A stretch of DNA of 64,000 bases from Gordonia amarae NBRC 15530 (GCF_000241345.1 NZ_BAED01000072.1:1-64000); one strand, 5' to 3'. Positions 1 to 8,493 are shown, counted from the first letter of the stretch. The notes: generated by a model not told the origin, from the sequence alone. Translations and numbers: made by a program.

Positions 1-471
1 GGTGGCCCGCGCCCGGGACCAGGTGGTCCCGTGCCGCCGCCTCCGGGAGGTCCGCGCCCCGGCGGGACGGCCGAACGTCCCGCCCAGCCCGGCCCTGCCC
101 AGCGCGGCCCTGCCCAGTCCGGCCCCACAGGCCAGCCGGGTGGTCCCGGACCGCGCCCGCCGCAGCCCGGCGGTCCCCGACCGGGGCCACGTCCCGGACC
201 GCAGGGACGTCCGCCCGCACCCGGAGCGAGGGGTCCGGTGGCCGGTCCGCGCCGCCCGGGTCCGCCGCCCGGTGCGCAACCGCCCGGCCCGCCGCGTAAG
301 CCGGGTCCGCAGGGTGCGGGTGCTTCTGCACCCGGCCGTCCCGCGCCTGCCCGGCCCACTGCCGGTGCTCCCACCGCCGTCACCACCGAGAAGCCGGCAC
401 CGCAGCCGACCCCCGACGCCGACGGCTCCGACGACCGCACGCAGGTCGTGCGTTCACCCGGCTCCGACTGA
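1..471 (+). CDS. C-terminal part of a proline/glycine-rich protein (5' end outside window)
   Basis: The frame is open from the first base to a TGA at 469-471, so this is the tail of a gene that starts upstream. The visible 156 residues are low complexity: PGGP, PRPG and GPRPGP motifs dominate, followed by a short Thr/Asp-rich end (DDRTQVV). No folded domain is recognisable. Long Pro/Gly tails like this occur in actinobacterial membrane and cell-envelope proteins, but the visible part does not identify the family. The next gene starts 6 bases after the stop, so the two are probably co-transcribed. An ATG-less alternative with a start near base 31 is possible but unlikely because the composition continues unchanged to the window edge. 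Confidence 0.6.
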   Translation, partial: GGPRPGPGGPVPPPPGGPRPGGTAERPAQPGPAQRGPAQSGPTGQPGGPGPRPPQPGGPRPGPRPGPQGRPPAPGARGPVAGPRRPGPPPGAQPPGPPRKPGPQGAGASAPGRPAPARPTAGAPTAVTTEKPAPQPTPDADGSDDRTQVVRSPGSD

Positions 472-477
472 CACCGG

Positions 478-957
478 GTGCCGTTCTGGGGTGAGCTGAT
501 CGTCGGACTGACGATCGGCATAGGTCTGTTGGGGATCGTGATTCCCGTGCTGCCCGGCGGGATCATCGTCGGGCTCTCGATCCTCGTGTGGGCCGCGATC
601 GTCGGCGGCTGGGCGTGGCTGGTGTTCGGGATCGCCGCCGCGGTCATCGTGATCGGCGACGTGGTCAAGTATCTCGTCGCCGGTAAGCATCTCAAGTCCA
701 GCGGCGTGCCCAACACGACGATCCTGGTTGGTGGCATCGTCGGGATCGTCGGTTTCTTCGTGGTCCCGGTGCTCGGCCTGTTCCTCGGCTTCATCCTCGG
801 CGCCTACCTCGCCGAGTTCGCGCGCGCACAGAACGCCTCGATCGCCTGGAAGGGTGCGCTGGCCGCGGCCAAGGCGGCGCTGATCACCATGGGCATCGAG
901 CTGTTCGCAGCCCTTGTCGCCGCCGGAACCTGGCTCGGCGGTGCCCTGGCATTCTGA
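478..957 (+). CDS. DUF456-family small integral membrane protein
   Basis: A 159-residue, very hydrophobic protein beginning with GTG. It has about four membrane segments: residues 6-35, 40-58, 78-108 and 125-150. Glycine-rich turns (LPGGIIVG, GIVGIVGFFVVP) and the segment GLFLGFILGAYLAEF are typical of DUF456, a family of unknown function. Length matches the family. It starts 6 bp after the proline-rich gene, which suggests one operon. The role is unknown; the DUF456 assignment rests on recalled family appearance, not a search. Confidence 0.75.
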   Translation: MPFWGELIVGLTIGIGLLGIVIPVLPGGIIVGLSILVWAAIVGGWAWLVFGIAAAVIVIGDVVKYLVAGKHLKSSGVPNTTILVGGIVGIVGFFVVPVLGLFLGFILGAYLAEFARAQNASIAWKGALAAAKAALITMGIELFAALVAAGTWLGGALAF

Positions 958-1039
958 TCCGGCCACATTTGTTAGCAATAGGAAGGGTCTTTCGGCCCTA
1001 TCTTTTTGTGATTGCCGTAACGTTCTCGCGCCTCTTGGG

Positions 1040-1076
1040 CGACATTGTGTGCACGGGGGTCAAGCACACAATGTCG
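1040..1076. repeat. Perfect 13-bp inverted repeat (stem-loop) with gacattgt core
   Basis: Arms at 1040-1052 and 1064-1076 pair perfectly around an 11-base loop. It lies 54 bases before the start of the secreted protein gene, so it could be a terminator for the DUF456 gene, an operator, or a 5' UTR hairpin. The arm resembles the stem at 14387-14445. Confidence 0.6.
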
Positions 1077-1129
1077 TGACCGAGGTGGCCCGGCACAATG
1101 CCGATGCCACGAATTGGAGGAATACACGG

Positions 1130-1732
1130 ATGAATGCCCAGAAGATGGCTGCCCTGAAGAAGGCCGGGGTGGCCACGCTCGCGGCCGCCGGTCTGGCGGC
1201 GGGCACTATGGTGGGGACCGCACCCGCGCAGGCCGCGGGACCGGGAGATCTCCAGATCCGGGGTTCGGTGAAGTGCGTCTTCGGTCAGTGGGGGCAGCCG
1301 TGGAATCAGCTCTGGTACATGAAGCGCTCGCTGACGGTGAAGAACATCGGCGGCACCACTATCCGTGACGTCACCCTGACCGAGATCAACGGCCGCAGCG
1401 TCCACATCGACGAGGTCAAGCCCGGCAAGACCGTGATGGTGTACAACAAGGCCGCCAAACGCTGGCAGTACCCGATCGAGACGCGCTGGACCGGCTGCGT
1501 GCCCAGCTCCATCTCCGGCTACGCCATCGGCCCGGTGATCGAGAATCTGTCCAACAACCTCGGCGCCTGGCGCAACGAGGTGACCATCGGCAAGAACGCG
1601 CCGTCGACACCGTCGGGCATCCGGGCCGGCAACCTCGAGGAGCAGGTCGAGCAGAACGGCGGCACCGGCGGCACCCCGCTGCGCCCGTCCACCGGCTCGT
1701 CGTCGTTCGGGTCCTCCGACTTCGGCTCGTAG
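1130..1732 (+). CDS. Secreted protein of unknown function
   Basis: A 200-residue protein with a clear signal peptide: KK-rich n-region, hydrophobic stretch AGVATLAAAGLAAG and an Ala-x-Ala cleavage region (APAQAA) near residue 35. The mature part has two Cys residues (VKCVFG and TGCVPS) that could form a disulfide, a beta-rich appearance, and a low-complexity Ser/Gly C-terminus (SSSFGSSDFGS). ATG 1130 is chosen because GGAGG lies 9 bases upstream and the signal peptide starts there; the frame is open further upstream without supporting signals. No family recognised. A strong terminator follows. Confidence 0.7.
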   Translation: MNAQKMAALKKAGVATLAAAGLAAGTMVGTAPAQAAGPGDLQIRGSVKCVFGQWGQPWNQLWYMKRSLTVKNIGGTTIRDVTLTEINGRSVHIDEVKPGKTVMVYNKAAKRWQYPIETRWTGCVPSSISGYAIGPVIENLSNNLGAWRNEVTIGKNAPSTPSGIRAGNLEEQVEQNGGTGGTPLRPSTGSSSFGSSDFGS

Positions 1733-1740
1733 ATGTGCCA

Positions 1741-1784
1741 CAACCACTGAGGGCGACCGGAAATCCGGTCGCCCTCAGTGGTTG
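1741..1784. terminator. Perfect 20-bp stem, 4-base loop; bidirectional terminator
   Basis: Arms 1741-1760 and 1765-1784 are fully complementary around aaat. It sits between the convergent ends of the secreted protein gene and fprA. There is no U tract, as is usual in actinobacteria. Confidence 0.85.
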
Positions 1785-1803
1785 TATGTGAACCAGCCCG
1801 GCC

Positions 1804-3186
1804 CTAGACCTTGTCCGGTTCCGAGGCGGCGAGCATGTCCTCGCGCTCGACCACCTTGATGCGTTCACGGCCCTCGGCGGCACCGAGCGCGCGCTCGTGC
1901 TCGTCGAGGCGGTACCAGCCGGCCCAGGTGGTGAACGGGATCTTGCGGCTCTCCAGCAGCGCGATCACCGACTCCTCCGACGGCTCGGCCGGGGTGTTCA
2001 GCTTGTCGGCGGCGGTGTCGTCGACGATGCACTGGACGGTCTCGTTGGCGTCGCCCTTGGTGTGGCCGATGAGGCCGACGGGGCCGCGCTTGATCCAGCC
2101 GGTGGTGTACAGGCCGGGCAGGTGGGCACCCTCGTCGAAGATGCGGCCCGCCTCGTTGGGGATCACACCCGCCTGCGAGTCGAACGGGATCTCCGGCAGA
2201 CTGTCCGACAGGTAGCCGACCGCGCGGTACACGGCGCCGATCTCCCAGTCGGTGGTCTTCCCGGTGGGCTTGACGTTGCCGGTGCCGTCGAGTTCGGTGC
2301 GCTCGGTGCGCAGGCCGACGACCTTGCCGTCCTCACCGAGAACCTCCACAGGGTTCTCGAAGAAGTGCAGGAACAGCTTGTGGATGGCGCCCTGCTTGGG
2401 CTCGCGGATCGCGTAGTTCTCGATGATCGTGGCCACCTGGTCGGTGATCTTCGAGCTGCGCCGGGCGACGGCCGAACCCTCGTCGTACTCGATGTCCTCG
2501 GGGTTGACGATGACCTCGATGGTGGGGGAGTGGTCGAGCTCCTTGAGTTCGAGCGGGGTGAACTTGGCCTGCGCCGGACCACGACGGCCGAACACGTGCA
2601 CCTCGACGGCCTTGTTGGCCTTGAGGCCCTCGTACACATTGGCCGGGATCTCCGTCGGCAGCAGCTCGTCGCCGGTCTTGGCCAGCACGCGCGCCACGTC
2701 GAGGGCCACGTTGCCGACGCCGATCACGGCCACCTTCTCGGCCTCGAGCGGCCAGGTGCGCGCGAAGTCGGGGTGCCCGTCGTACCAGGCCACGAACTCG
2801 CCCGCGCCGTAGCTGCCGTCGAGCTCGATGCCGGGGATGCCCAGATCGCGGTCGTCGACGGCGCCGGTGGAGAAGATGGCGGCGTCGTAGTGACGGGCCA
2901 GATCCTCGCGGTTGATGTCGGTGCCGTAGTCGACATTGCCCAGCAGCCGGACCTGCGGCTTGTCGAGTACCTTGTGCAGGGCGTTGATGATGCCCTTGAT
3001 CCGCGGGTGATCGGGCGCCACGCCGTAGCGGATCAGCCCGAACGGTGCAGGCATCCGCTCGTACAGGTCGATGCTGACCCCACGCTCTTTGAGGTCGTCG
3101 TGCTTCATCAGGGCATCGGCGGCGTAGATCCCGGCGGGACCCGCGCCGACGATGGCAACCCGCAACGGACGGGTGTCTTCGGTCAT
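1804..3186 (-). CDS. fprA: Ferredoxin/adrenodoxin-type NADP+ reductase FprA
   Basis: A 460-residue flavoprotein that passes electrons between NADPH and ferredoxins, for example to P450 systems. The N-terminal FAD-binding motif VAIVGAGPAGIYAA is at residues 10-22, and an NADP-binding Rossmann motif VAVIGVGNVALDVARVL lies near residue 160. RYGVAPDHPRIKG and TGWIKRGPVGLIGHTKGDA are hallmarks of the adrenodoxin-reductase family. Length matches mycobacterial FprA (about 456). The start at 3186 gives MTEDTRPLRVAIVGAG; an upstream in-frame ATG would add 36 residues of non-family sequence and is rejected. It is monocistronic, ending at the shared terminator. Confidence 0.92.
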   Translation of the reverse strand: MTEDTRPLRVAIVGAGPAGIYAADALMKHDDLKERGVSIDLYERMPAPFGLIRYGVAPDHPRIKGIINALHKVLDKPQVRLLGNVDYGTDINREDLARHYDAAIFSTGAVDDRDLGIPGIELDGSYGAGEFVAWYDGHPDFARTWPLEAEKVAVIGVGNVALDVARVLAKTGDELLPTEIPANVYEGLKANKAVEVHVFGRRGPAQAKFTPLELKELDHSPTIEVIVNPEDIEYDEGSAVARRSSKITDQVATIIENYAIREPKQGAIHKLFLHFFENPVEVLGEDGKVVGLRTERTELDGTGNVKPTGKTTDWEIGAVYRAVGYLSDSLPEIPFDSQAGVIPNEAGRIFDEGAHLPGLYTTGWIKRGPVGLIGHTKGDANETVQCIVDDTAADKLNTPAEPSEESVIALLESRKIPFTTWAGWYRLDEHERALGAAEGRERIKVVEREDMLAASEPDKV

Positions 3187-3470
3187 CGTGAGGGGTGTTC
3201 CTCTGTGTCGGTGGTGTCTATCTCGGTTGTCACAGGCACCCGGGGGCGGCCGGAAGGTGGTGGCCGTCGGCGGGTGTGCGATGGGCGGGCCCATCAGTGT
3301 CGGGCAAAAGGCGGGCGGTTGTGACGCCCGTCATTTGCCTATCCCTTCTACGGTAGGCGCTCAACTGCCGACACCCAAATGGTTGTGAGGGTTGCCTCAC
3401 TCGGGAGGCTGGACGGGCGGGCTGATCCTGCCGGACAGGGACCGGATGCACGGCCGATAGAATCCGCCTC

Positions 3471-3953
3471 ATGGCGAAAGACCGGACCCCGACCCCGCAG
3501 GCCCCGGACGGTGACGCACCGTCCTGGAAGGCGGCGCTGCCGTTCATCATCGCAGGTGTGGTGGTGCTCGTGGTGGTGATCGGGGTGCTGATCTCCAACG
3601 CGGTCCGTCCGGCGGAGGACCGGATGAGTGAGGACGCGAAGGTCCAGCACGCGATCAACGACTACTACACCGCCCGCAACGAGGCCGACTTCGACAAGTA
3701 CGCCGCCGTGAACTGTGCCGCCGTCCGGGGCGCCGAGGGCTTCCCCACCAAGGACAGCTTCGTGACCGACAACCGCAAGTCGATGGACGACAACGGGCAG
3801 ATCAAGATCCCCGAGATCACCGACCTCACCGTCAACGGCGACCGCGCCACGGCGCGAGTACATTGGCATTTCGATAAATCCGAAGACAAGAAGAACGTCG
3901 TCGACACCACCGTGGTGCGCGAGGACGGCGAATGGAAGGTGTGCACGTCGTGA
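3471..3953 (+). CDS. Single-pass membrane protein with extracytoplasmic domain (Rv0361-like)
   Basis: 160 residues: a short cytoplasmic N-terminus, one membrane segment (ALPFIIAGVVVLVVVIGVLI, about residues 23-42) and an outer domain of about 115 residues resembling the NTF2-like folds of small actinobacterial membrane proteins. It has two Cys (VNCAAV and KVCTS). TAGAAT at 3458-3463 lies 7 bases before the ATG, suggesting a leaderless transcript. Its last four bases overlap the GTG of the rhodanese gene, and that gene overlaps metZ, so it heads a three-gene operon. Function unknown. Confidence 0.75.
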   Translation: MAKDRTPTPQAPDGDAPSWKAALPFIIAGVVVLVVVIGVLISNAVRPAEDRMSEDAKVQHAINDYYTARNEADFDKYAAVNCAAVRGAEGFPTKDSFVTDNRKSMDDNGQIKIPEITDLTVNGDRATARVHWHFDKSEDKKNVVDTTVVREDGEWKVCTS

Positions 3954-4363
3954 CGTACGCGGGAGATCTGACGCCCCAGGAAGCATGGGATGCGCTTGAA
4001 GCCAACCCCGATGCCGTCCTGGTGGACTGTCGCACTCGCGCGGAATGGAACTTCGTCGGCGTACCCGACCTGGAGGTCCTCGGGAAGCGGACCGTGTTCG
4101 TCGAGTGGATCGACTTTCCCGCCGGCGCGCCCAACCAGGCGTTCGTGGCGCAGCTGCGCGACGCCGGTATCCGCGACAGCGACGAGGTGATCTTCATCTG
4201 CCGGTCCGGGCATCGCTCCATCGGTGCGGCCGAAGCGGCGACGGCGGCCGGTATCGCCAAGGCCTACAACGTGCTCGACGGTTTCGAGGGCGCTCTCGAT
4301 GGATACGATCATCGTGGCTCCGCGGGCTGGCGCGCCTCGAACCTGCCTTGGAGGCAGTCATGA
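3950..4363 (+). CDS. Rhodanese-like sulfurtransferase (Rv0390-like)
   Basis: A 137-residue single-domain rhodanese. Substrate-strand and active-site features are visible: VLVDCRTRAEW near residue 25 and the catalytic loop CRSGHRS, whose Cys would carry the persulfide. The GTG at 3950 overlaps the previous stop (GTGA) and gives a family-typical N-terminus; an upstream ATG in the same frame would add six residues. The gene overlaps metZ by 4 bases, the same pairing as Rv0390-metZ in M. tuberculosis, so it probably supplies or detoxifies sulfane sulfur for sulfhydrylation. Confidence 0.85.
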   Translation: MTYAGDLTPQEAWDALEANPDAVLVDCRTRAEWNFVGVPDLEVLGKRTVFVEWIDFPAGAPNQAFVAQLRDAGIRDSDEVIFICRSGHRSIGAAEAATAAGIAKAYNVLDGFEGALDGYDHRGSAGWRASNLPWRQS

Positions 4364-5559
4364 GTCATATTCTGCCCGAAGGGGTTTCGCTCGACACCAT
4401 CGGTGTCCGGGGTGGTCTGGACCGTTCCGGCTTCTTCGAGACGTCCGAGGCGCTGTACCTGACCAGCGGCTACGTCTACGAGTCGGCGGAGGCCGCCGAA
4501 CGCGCCTTCACCGGCGAGGACGAGCGCTACGTGTACTCGCGCTACGGCAACCCGACGGTCAACATGTTCCAGGAGCGGCTACGCCTGCTCGACGACATGC
4601 CGGCCGCCTTCGCCACCGCCAGCGGCATGGCCGCGGTGTTCGTGGCGCTCGGCGCCCTGCTCAAGGCCGGCGACCGGCTCGTCGCCGCGCGCAGCCTGTT
4701 CGGTTCGTGCTTCGTGGTGTGCAACGAGATCCTGCCGCGCTGGGGTGTGGAGACCGTCTTCGTCGACGGCGAGGACCTGCAGCAGTGGGAGCAGGCGCTG
4801 TCGGTGCCCACCACCGCGGTGTTCTTCGAGACCCCGTCCAACCCGATGCAGACCCTCGTCGACGTCGCCGCCGTCACCGAACTGGCCCACGCCGCGGGCG
4901 CGAAGGTGGTGCTGGACAACGTCTTCGCCACCCCGCTGCTGCAGCGCGGCGCAGACCTCGGCGCCGACGTCATCGTGTACTCGGCAACCAAGCACATCGA
5001 CGGCCAGGGCCGGGTGCTCGGCGGCGCGGTGCTCGGTGACAAAGAATTCATCGACGGACCCGTGCAGCAGTTGATGCGGCACACCGGCCCGGCGATGAGC
5101 GCGTTCAACGCGTGGCTGCTGCTCAAGGGGCTGGAGACGATGAAGCTGCGCCTGGACGCCTCGGTGGCCACCGCGCTGCGCATCGGCGAGTTCCTGGAGA
5201 CCGACGACCGCGTCCGCTGGGTGAAATACCCGTTCCTGCAGTCGCATCCGCAATATGACCTGGCGCGTCGGCAGATGTCGGGCGGCGGCACCGTGCTCAC
5301 CTTCGAGCTCAACGACCGGGCCGGCGTGTCCGGCAAGGAGCGTGCGTTCGAGGTGCTCAACGGGCTGTCGGTGATCGACATCTCCAACAACCTCGGTGAC
5401 TCCAAGTCGCTGATCACCCATCCGGCCACCACCACCCACCGTGCGATGGGGCCCGACGGCCGCGCCGCCATCGGCCTCACCGACTCGGTGGTGCGGCTGT
5501 CGGTGGGTCTTGAAGGTGCCGACGACCTGCTCTCGGACCTCGACAAAGCCCTCGGCTGA
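4360..5559 (+). CDS. metZ: O-succinylhomoserine sulfhydrylase MetZ
   Basis: A 399-residue PLP enzyme of the Cys/Met metabolism family that makes homocysteine from an O-activated homoserine and sulfide. Visible family signatures: SRYGNPT (about residues 60-66), the substrate loop ETPSNPMQTLVD, the aspartate of VVLDNVFATP, and the PLP lysine in VYSATKHIDGQGRVLGG (Lys211). The ATG overlaps the rhodanese stop. Length agrees with mycobacterial MetZ (406). O-acetylhomoserine sulfhydrylase or cystathionine gamma-synthase activity cannot be excluded from sequence alone. Confidence 0.92.
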   Translation: MSHILPEGVSLDTIGVRGGLDRSGFFETSEALYLTSGYVYESAEAAERAFTGEDERYVYSRYGNPTVNMFQERLRLLDDMPAAFATASGMAAVFVALGALLKAGDRLVAARSLFGSCFVVCNEILPRWGVETVFVDGEDLQQWEQALSVPTTAVFFETPSNPMQTLVDVAAVTELAHAAGAKVVLDNVFATPLLQRGADLGADVIVYSATKHIDGQGRVLGGAVLGDKEFIDGPVQQLMRHTGPAMSAFNAWLLLKGLETMKLRLDASVATALRIGEFLETDDRVRWVKYPFLQSHPQYDLARRQMSGGGTVLTFELNDRAGVSGKERAFEVLNGLSVIDISNNLGDSKSLITHPATTTHRAMGPDGRAAIGLTDSVVRLSVGLEGADDLLSDLDKALG

Positions 5560-5606
5560 GCAAATCTCGTCCCGGCACGTAGCCGTCGCTCACATACACA
5601 CAGGGA

Positions 5607-6062
5607 TCACCGGGAGGCCGTCGCGATCGCCGCGACGGTCTTCCATCGTCGGTGCCGGTGCGGGAACAGCAGGCGGATGAACAGCCGGGTGGGCCAGCCG
5701 GCGGCACCGTCCTCGATCTCGATCTGATCTGTGTAGCGGCAACTGTTCTCGGTGATCGGTTCGAAGGTGAGCCGGTGATTCCACACCTTGAGCGGGCCAC
5801 CGTGTTCTGTGGTGTACAGCTCGTGGGCACTGCGTTCGACGAGGGTGATCGTGTGTCTCCAGCTCGGGATCAGGCCGAACCACTTCACCTGGCCGGTGGC
5901 GGAGAATCCCGGCTCGACGACGGTGCCCGGCGGTGGCACGTTCTCCCGCGACAGGCTGAGCACGGGCGCCAGGACGAACATCATCACGTCGGGGGTGGCG
6001 GCGAGCCGGCAGGCGGTGTCGGCCGGCATCTGTAGTTCGGTGCTGATGGAGACGATTGCCAT
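5607..6062 (-). CDS. SRPBCC-fold (START/polyketide-cyclase-like) protein
   Basis: A 151-residue protein with the layout of small SRPBCC proteins: an initial strand (VSISTELQMPAD), then helix (TACRLAATPDVMMFVLAP), a curved sheet and a long C-terminal helix (LFIRLLFPHRHRRWKTVAAI). Such proteins bind a hydrophobic ligand; the ligand here is unknown. It is convergent with metZ, with only about 50 bases between them, and no partner gene is evident on its strand. Confidence 0.7.
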   Translation of the reverse strand: MAIVSISTELQMPADTACRLAATPDVMMFVLAPVLSLSRENVPPPGTVVEPGFSATGQVKWFGLIPSWRHTITLVERSAHELYTTEHGGPLKVWNHRLTFEPITENSCRYTDQIEIEDGAAGWPTRLFIRLLFPHRHRRWKTVAAIATASR

Positions 6063-6231
6063 GCGCCCACCCTAGACCTCGGGGTATGGAAGATTTGTCC
6101 CCTGGCAGGACGACACAGGAAAGCCCGCGCGGTGGAAAGTCGAGACGGCGTCGGGCGGGTTTCGACCACGCTGAATCAAACCCACGATCTCGATTGACAC
6201 CTCCGGCGGCCGTGGGCCACCCTTGGTCGTG

Positions 6232-6342
6232 GGTCATGAGTGCCAGTGACAAGCCCCGGCTCGCTGGTCGGCAACCCTCCACCACGGTGGGGTGCTCCGG
6301 GTGACGACCCGGCCGTGTTCGACCGGACACGGCAAGCGTGGA
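6232..6342 (+). promoter_or_regulatory. SAM-IV riboswitch
   Basis: The stretch from ggtcatgagtgccag through gcaaccctcc, ggggtgctccgggtg to acgacc matches the conserved core of actinobacterial SAM-IV riboswitches, with P1 formed by ggtc at 6232-6235 and gacc at 6306-6309. A further stem ccgtgt/acacgg and the element gcaagcgtggat follow and would build the downstream helix and pseudoknot. A TTGACA box lies at 6194-6199. Known SAM-IV elements lower expression of sulfur genes when S-adenosylmethionine is plentiful. The SD-like taggag at 6348-6353 lies just beyond the predicted fold. Confidence 0.88.
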
Positions 6343-6361
6343 TCTCCTAGGAGTCTTTGTC

Positions 6362-7672
6362 ATGACCGCTGTTCTTTCCAGTCCTGCTGTCCTATCCGGC
6401 CCTGCCGTATCTGATTCTGTTGCCGGGCCGTTCATTCCGGCTCTCGCCGAGGTCGTCGGCTGTGATGAGCGCGTCCGGGTGCTCGACGGATCGTCGGTGC
6501 GGTACGCCAACTTCGACTACGCGGCCAGCGCACCGGCGCTGCGGGCCGTCGCCGACGGGCTGCTCGACGCTCTGCCGCAGTACGCGAGCGTGCACCGCGG
6601 CGCGGGCGCCCTGTCGCAGATCACCACCCACCGCTACGAGCAGGCCCGCGAGACCGTCCGCCGATTCGTCCGTGCCCGCACCGACGATCATGTGGTGTTC
6701 ACCCGCAACACCACCGACTCGATCAACCTCCTCGCGCACTGCCTGGCCGAACGGGGTGGTGACATCGTTGTTCTCGACATCGAGCATCACGCCAATCTGC
6801 TGCCGTGGCAGCGGCTTTCCGGAACCCGGGTGGTCACCGCGTGCGGCACGGTCGAGGACACCCTGGCCGCGCTCGACGCCGAGCTCGCGTCAAAACCGGC
6901 TGCGCTGCTGGCGATCACCGCGGCGTCGAACGTGACCGGCGAGGTGCTGCCGATCTCGCGGCTGGCGTCCATCGCCCACCGGCACGGCGCCCGGATCCTG
7001 GTCGACGGCGCGCAACTCGTGGCGCACCAGCCGATCTCGGTGGTCAGCCACGGCATCGACTACCTCGTGTTCTCCGGACACAAGCTGTACGCACCGTTCG
7101 GCGCCGGCGTGCTGGTGGGCCGCGGTGACTGGCTCGACGAGGCCTCGCCGTACCTCGCAGGCGGCGGTGCGAGCGCCGAGGTCGGCGCCGACGGTGCGCC
7201 GCACTGGCATTCGGGCCCGGCACGGCACGAGGCCGGATCGCCCAACGTACTCGGCGCGGTGTCGATTGCCGACGCCTGCACCGCCCTGGCCGGCATCGGT
7301 TTCGAGCACATCGGCCACCACGAGCACGCGCTGCGTGAACGCCTCGACGCCGGGCTGGCCGCGCTCGACGGTGTACGCCCGCTGCGGATCTTCGCCGACA
7401 CCGACAACCGGGTCGGCATCGCCGGATTCGCCGTCGACGGCTTCTCCGCCCGCACGGTGGCCTGCTATCTCGCCGACCATCACGGCATCGGGGTGCGCGA
7501 CGGCCGCTTCTGCGCACACCCGTTGCTCGCCCGCCTCGGCTACCCCGACGGTGCGGTGCGCGCGAGCTTTGGTCTGGGCACCGACGCGGACGACGTCGAT
7601 CGGTTGCTGAACGCATTGTCGGAGTTGGTGTCCCGTCGTGACACCGGACGAGTGGAAGAGAGCCTGGGATGA
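6362..7672 (+). CDS. Class V aminotransferase / cysteine desulfurase-like PLP enzyme
   Basis: A 436-residue fold-type I PLP enzyme. The PLP lysine lies in YLVFSGHKLYAPFG, the cofactor aspartate in ILVDGAQLVAHQP, and a possible persulfide cysteine in RDGRFCAHPLL, laid out like the SufS/CsdA loop. It resembles desulfurases that take sulfur from cysteine or a related sulfur amino acid, but substrate cannot be assigned. ATG 6362 follows taggag by 8 bases; an upstream GTG would run into the riboswitch. The SAM-IV element directly upstream ties it to methionine/cysteine metabolism. It overlaps the next gene by 4 bases. Confidence 0.8.
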   Translation: MTAVLSSPAVLSGPAVSDSVAGPFIPALAEVVGCDERVRVLDGSSVRYANFDYAASAPALRAVADGLLDALPQYASVHRGAGALSQITTHRYEQARETVRRFVRARTDDHVVFTRNTTDSINLLAHCLAERGGDIVVLDIEHHANLLPWQRLSGTRVVTACGTVEDTLAALDAELASKPAALLAITAASNVTGEVLPISRLASIAHRHGARILVDGAQLVAHQPISVVSHGIDYLVFSGHKLYAPFGAGVLVGRGDWLDEASPYLAGGGASAEVGADGAPHWHSGPARHEAGSPNVLGAVSIADACTALAGIGFEHIGHHEHALRERLDAGLAALDGVRPLRIFADTDNRVGIAGFAVDGFSARTVACYLADHHGIGVRDGRFCAHPLLARLGYPDGAVRASFGLGTDADDVDRLLNALSELVSRRDTGRVEESLG

Positions 7673-8130
7673 CTGTCGAGATCGCCGAAGCCACACCGCG
7701 GGCGACCATCAGCGTCGGGCGGCCGCAACTGGTGGTGGCCCTGCGCGGCGACACCACCGTAGATCTGCCGATCGTGGTGCGCCGCCCCACCTTGCGCGAC
7801 GCCCAGCGGACCCGCAACGTGCTGCGCGCCGGTCAGCGAGATCCGGCGAAATTTATTGTGGCACTTGAGGTCGAGGTGGCAATAGCCGCGCATCCGGCGT
7901 CTGCGCGAGCGTCGGTGAGTGCACTCGAGTCGGGACCTCGGGGCCAGGCTGGGACCCGGCCATCGGGCACCGAGACGGTGCGGTATATCGGTTCCTCGCA
8001 CGGACTCATCGGCCTGATCCGTGACATCTACGCCGCCGAGGTCGCCGACGCGGTCATCCTCACCCCGCTCGACGGTTCGGCCACCGAGGTTCGGATCCGC
8101 GAGGAGATCATCCCGGCCTTCGCCTCCTGA
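7669..8130 (+). CDS. Hypothetical protein coupled to the desulfurase-like gene
   Basis: A 153-residue protein starting in an ATGA overlap with the preceding gene, so translation is probably coupled and both are under the SAM-IV riboswitch. The sequence has two parts: a basic N-terminal half (RRPTLRDAQRTRNVLRAGQRD) and a C-terminal half (LIGLIRDIYAAEVADAVILTPLDG) that vaguely recalls the end of luciferase-like monooxygenases. No catalytic motif is clear. I do not recognise a family; context suggests a role in sulfur amino acid handling. Confidence 0.6.
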   Translation: MTVEIAEATPRATISVGRPQLVVALRGDTTVDLPIVVRRPTLRDAQRTRNVLRAGQRDPAKFIVALEVEVAIAAHPASARASVSALESGPRGQAGTRPSGTETVRYIGSSHGLIGLIRDIYAAEVADAVILTPLDGSATEVRIREEIIPAFAS

Positions 8131-8233
8131 AGGGTTCACGCGGTGCCGAAGCACCGAATCGGCCCGATGTGTGAGATGCTGGAGGTGGTGGGCCGAAAAA
8201 TGTGGCCCGCATTGCAGGAAGTAGCACAGTAGT

Positions 8234-8437
8234 ATGGCACAGGGAACCGTCAAGTGGTTCAACGGCGACAAGGGCTTCGGCTTCATCGCCCCCGACGACA
8301 AGGGCGACGACGTGTTCGTCCATTTCTCCGCGATCCAGGGCAGCGGATTCCGCAGCCTTGAGGAGCAGCAGCGCGTCGAGTTCGACGTGGAGCAGGGCGC
8401 GAAGGGCCTTCAGGCCACCAACGTGACCGCGATCTAG
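8234..8437 (+). CDS. Cold shock protein (CspA family)
   Basis: A 67-residue single cold-shock domain. The nucleic-acid-binding motifs RNP1 (KGFGFI, residues 15-20) and RNP2 (VFVHF, residues 29-33) are intact, as is the opening GTVKWFN. It acts as an RNA chaperone or single-strand binder. The 100-base upstream region contains a gcggtgccgaagcaccg hairpin and could be a structured 5' UTR. A strong terminator follows. Which csp paralogue it is cannot be said. Confidence 0.93.
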   Translation: MAQGTVKWFNGDKGFGFIAPDDKGDDVFVHFSAIQGSGFRSLEEQQRVEFDVEQGAKGLQATNVTAI

Positions 8438-8457
8438 AGGCAATATCCTCTGACTTT

Positions 8458-8493
8458 CAGCCCCGGTAACCGGACATCCGGTTACCGGGGCTG
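8458..8493. terminator. 16-bp perfect stem-loop terminator after the cold shock gene
   Basis: Arms 8458-8473 and 8478-8493 are fully complementary around acat. It serves the cold shock gene and the convergent allantoicase gene. There is no U tract. Confidence 0.85.

Noticed and set aside
5590..6510. 306-codon minus-strand frame covering the riboswitch region
   Set aside because: Overlaps the SRPBCC gene in a different frame and runs antisense through the SAM-IV element; no coding signature.
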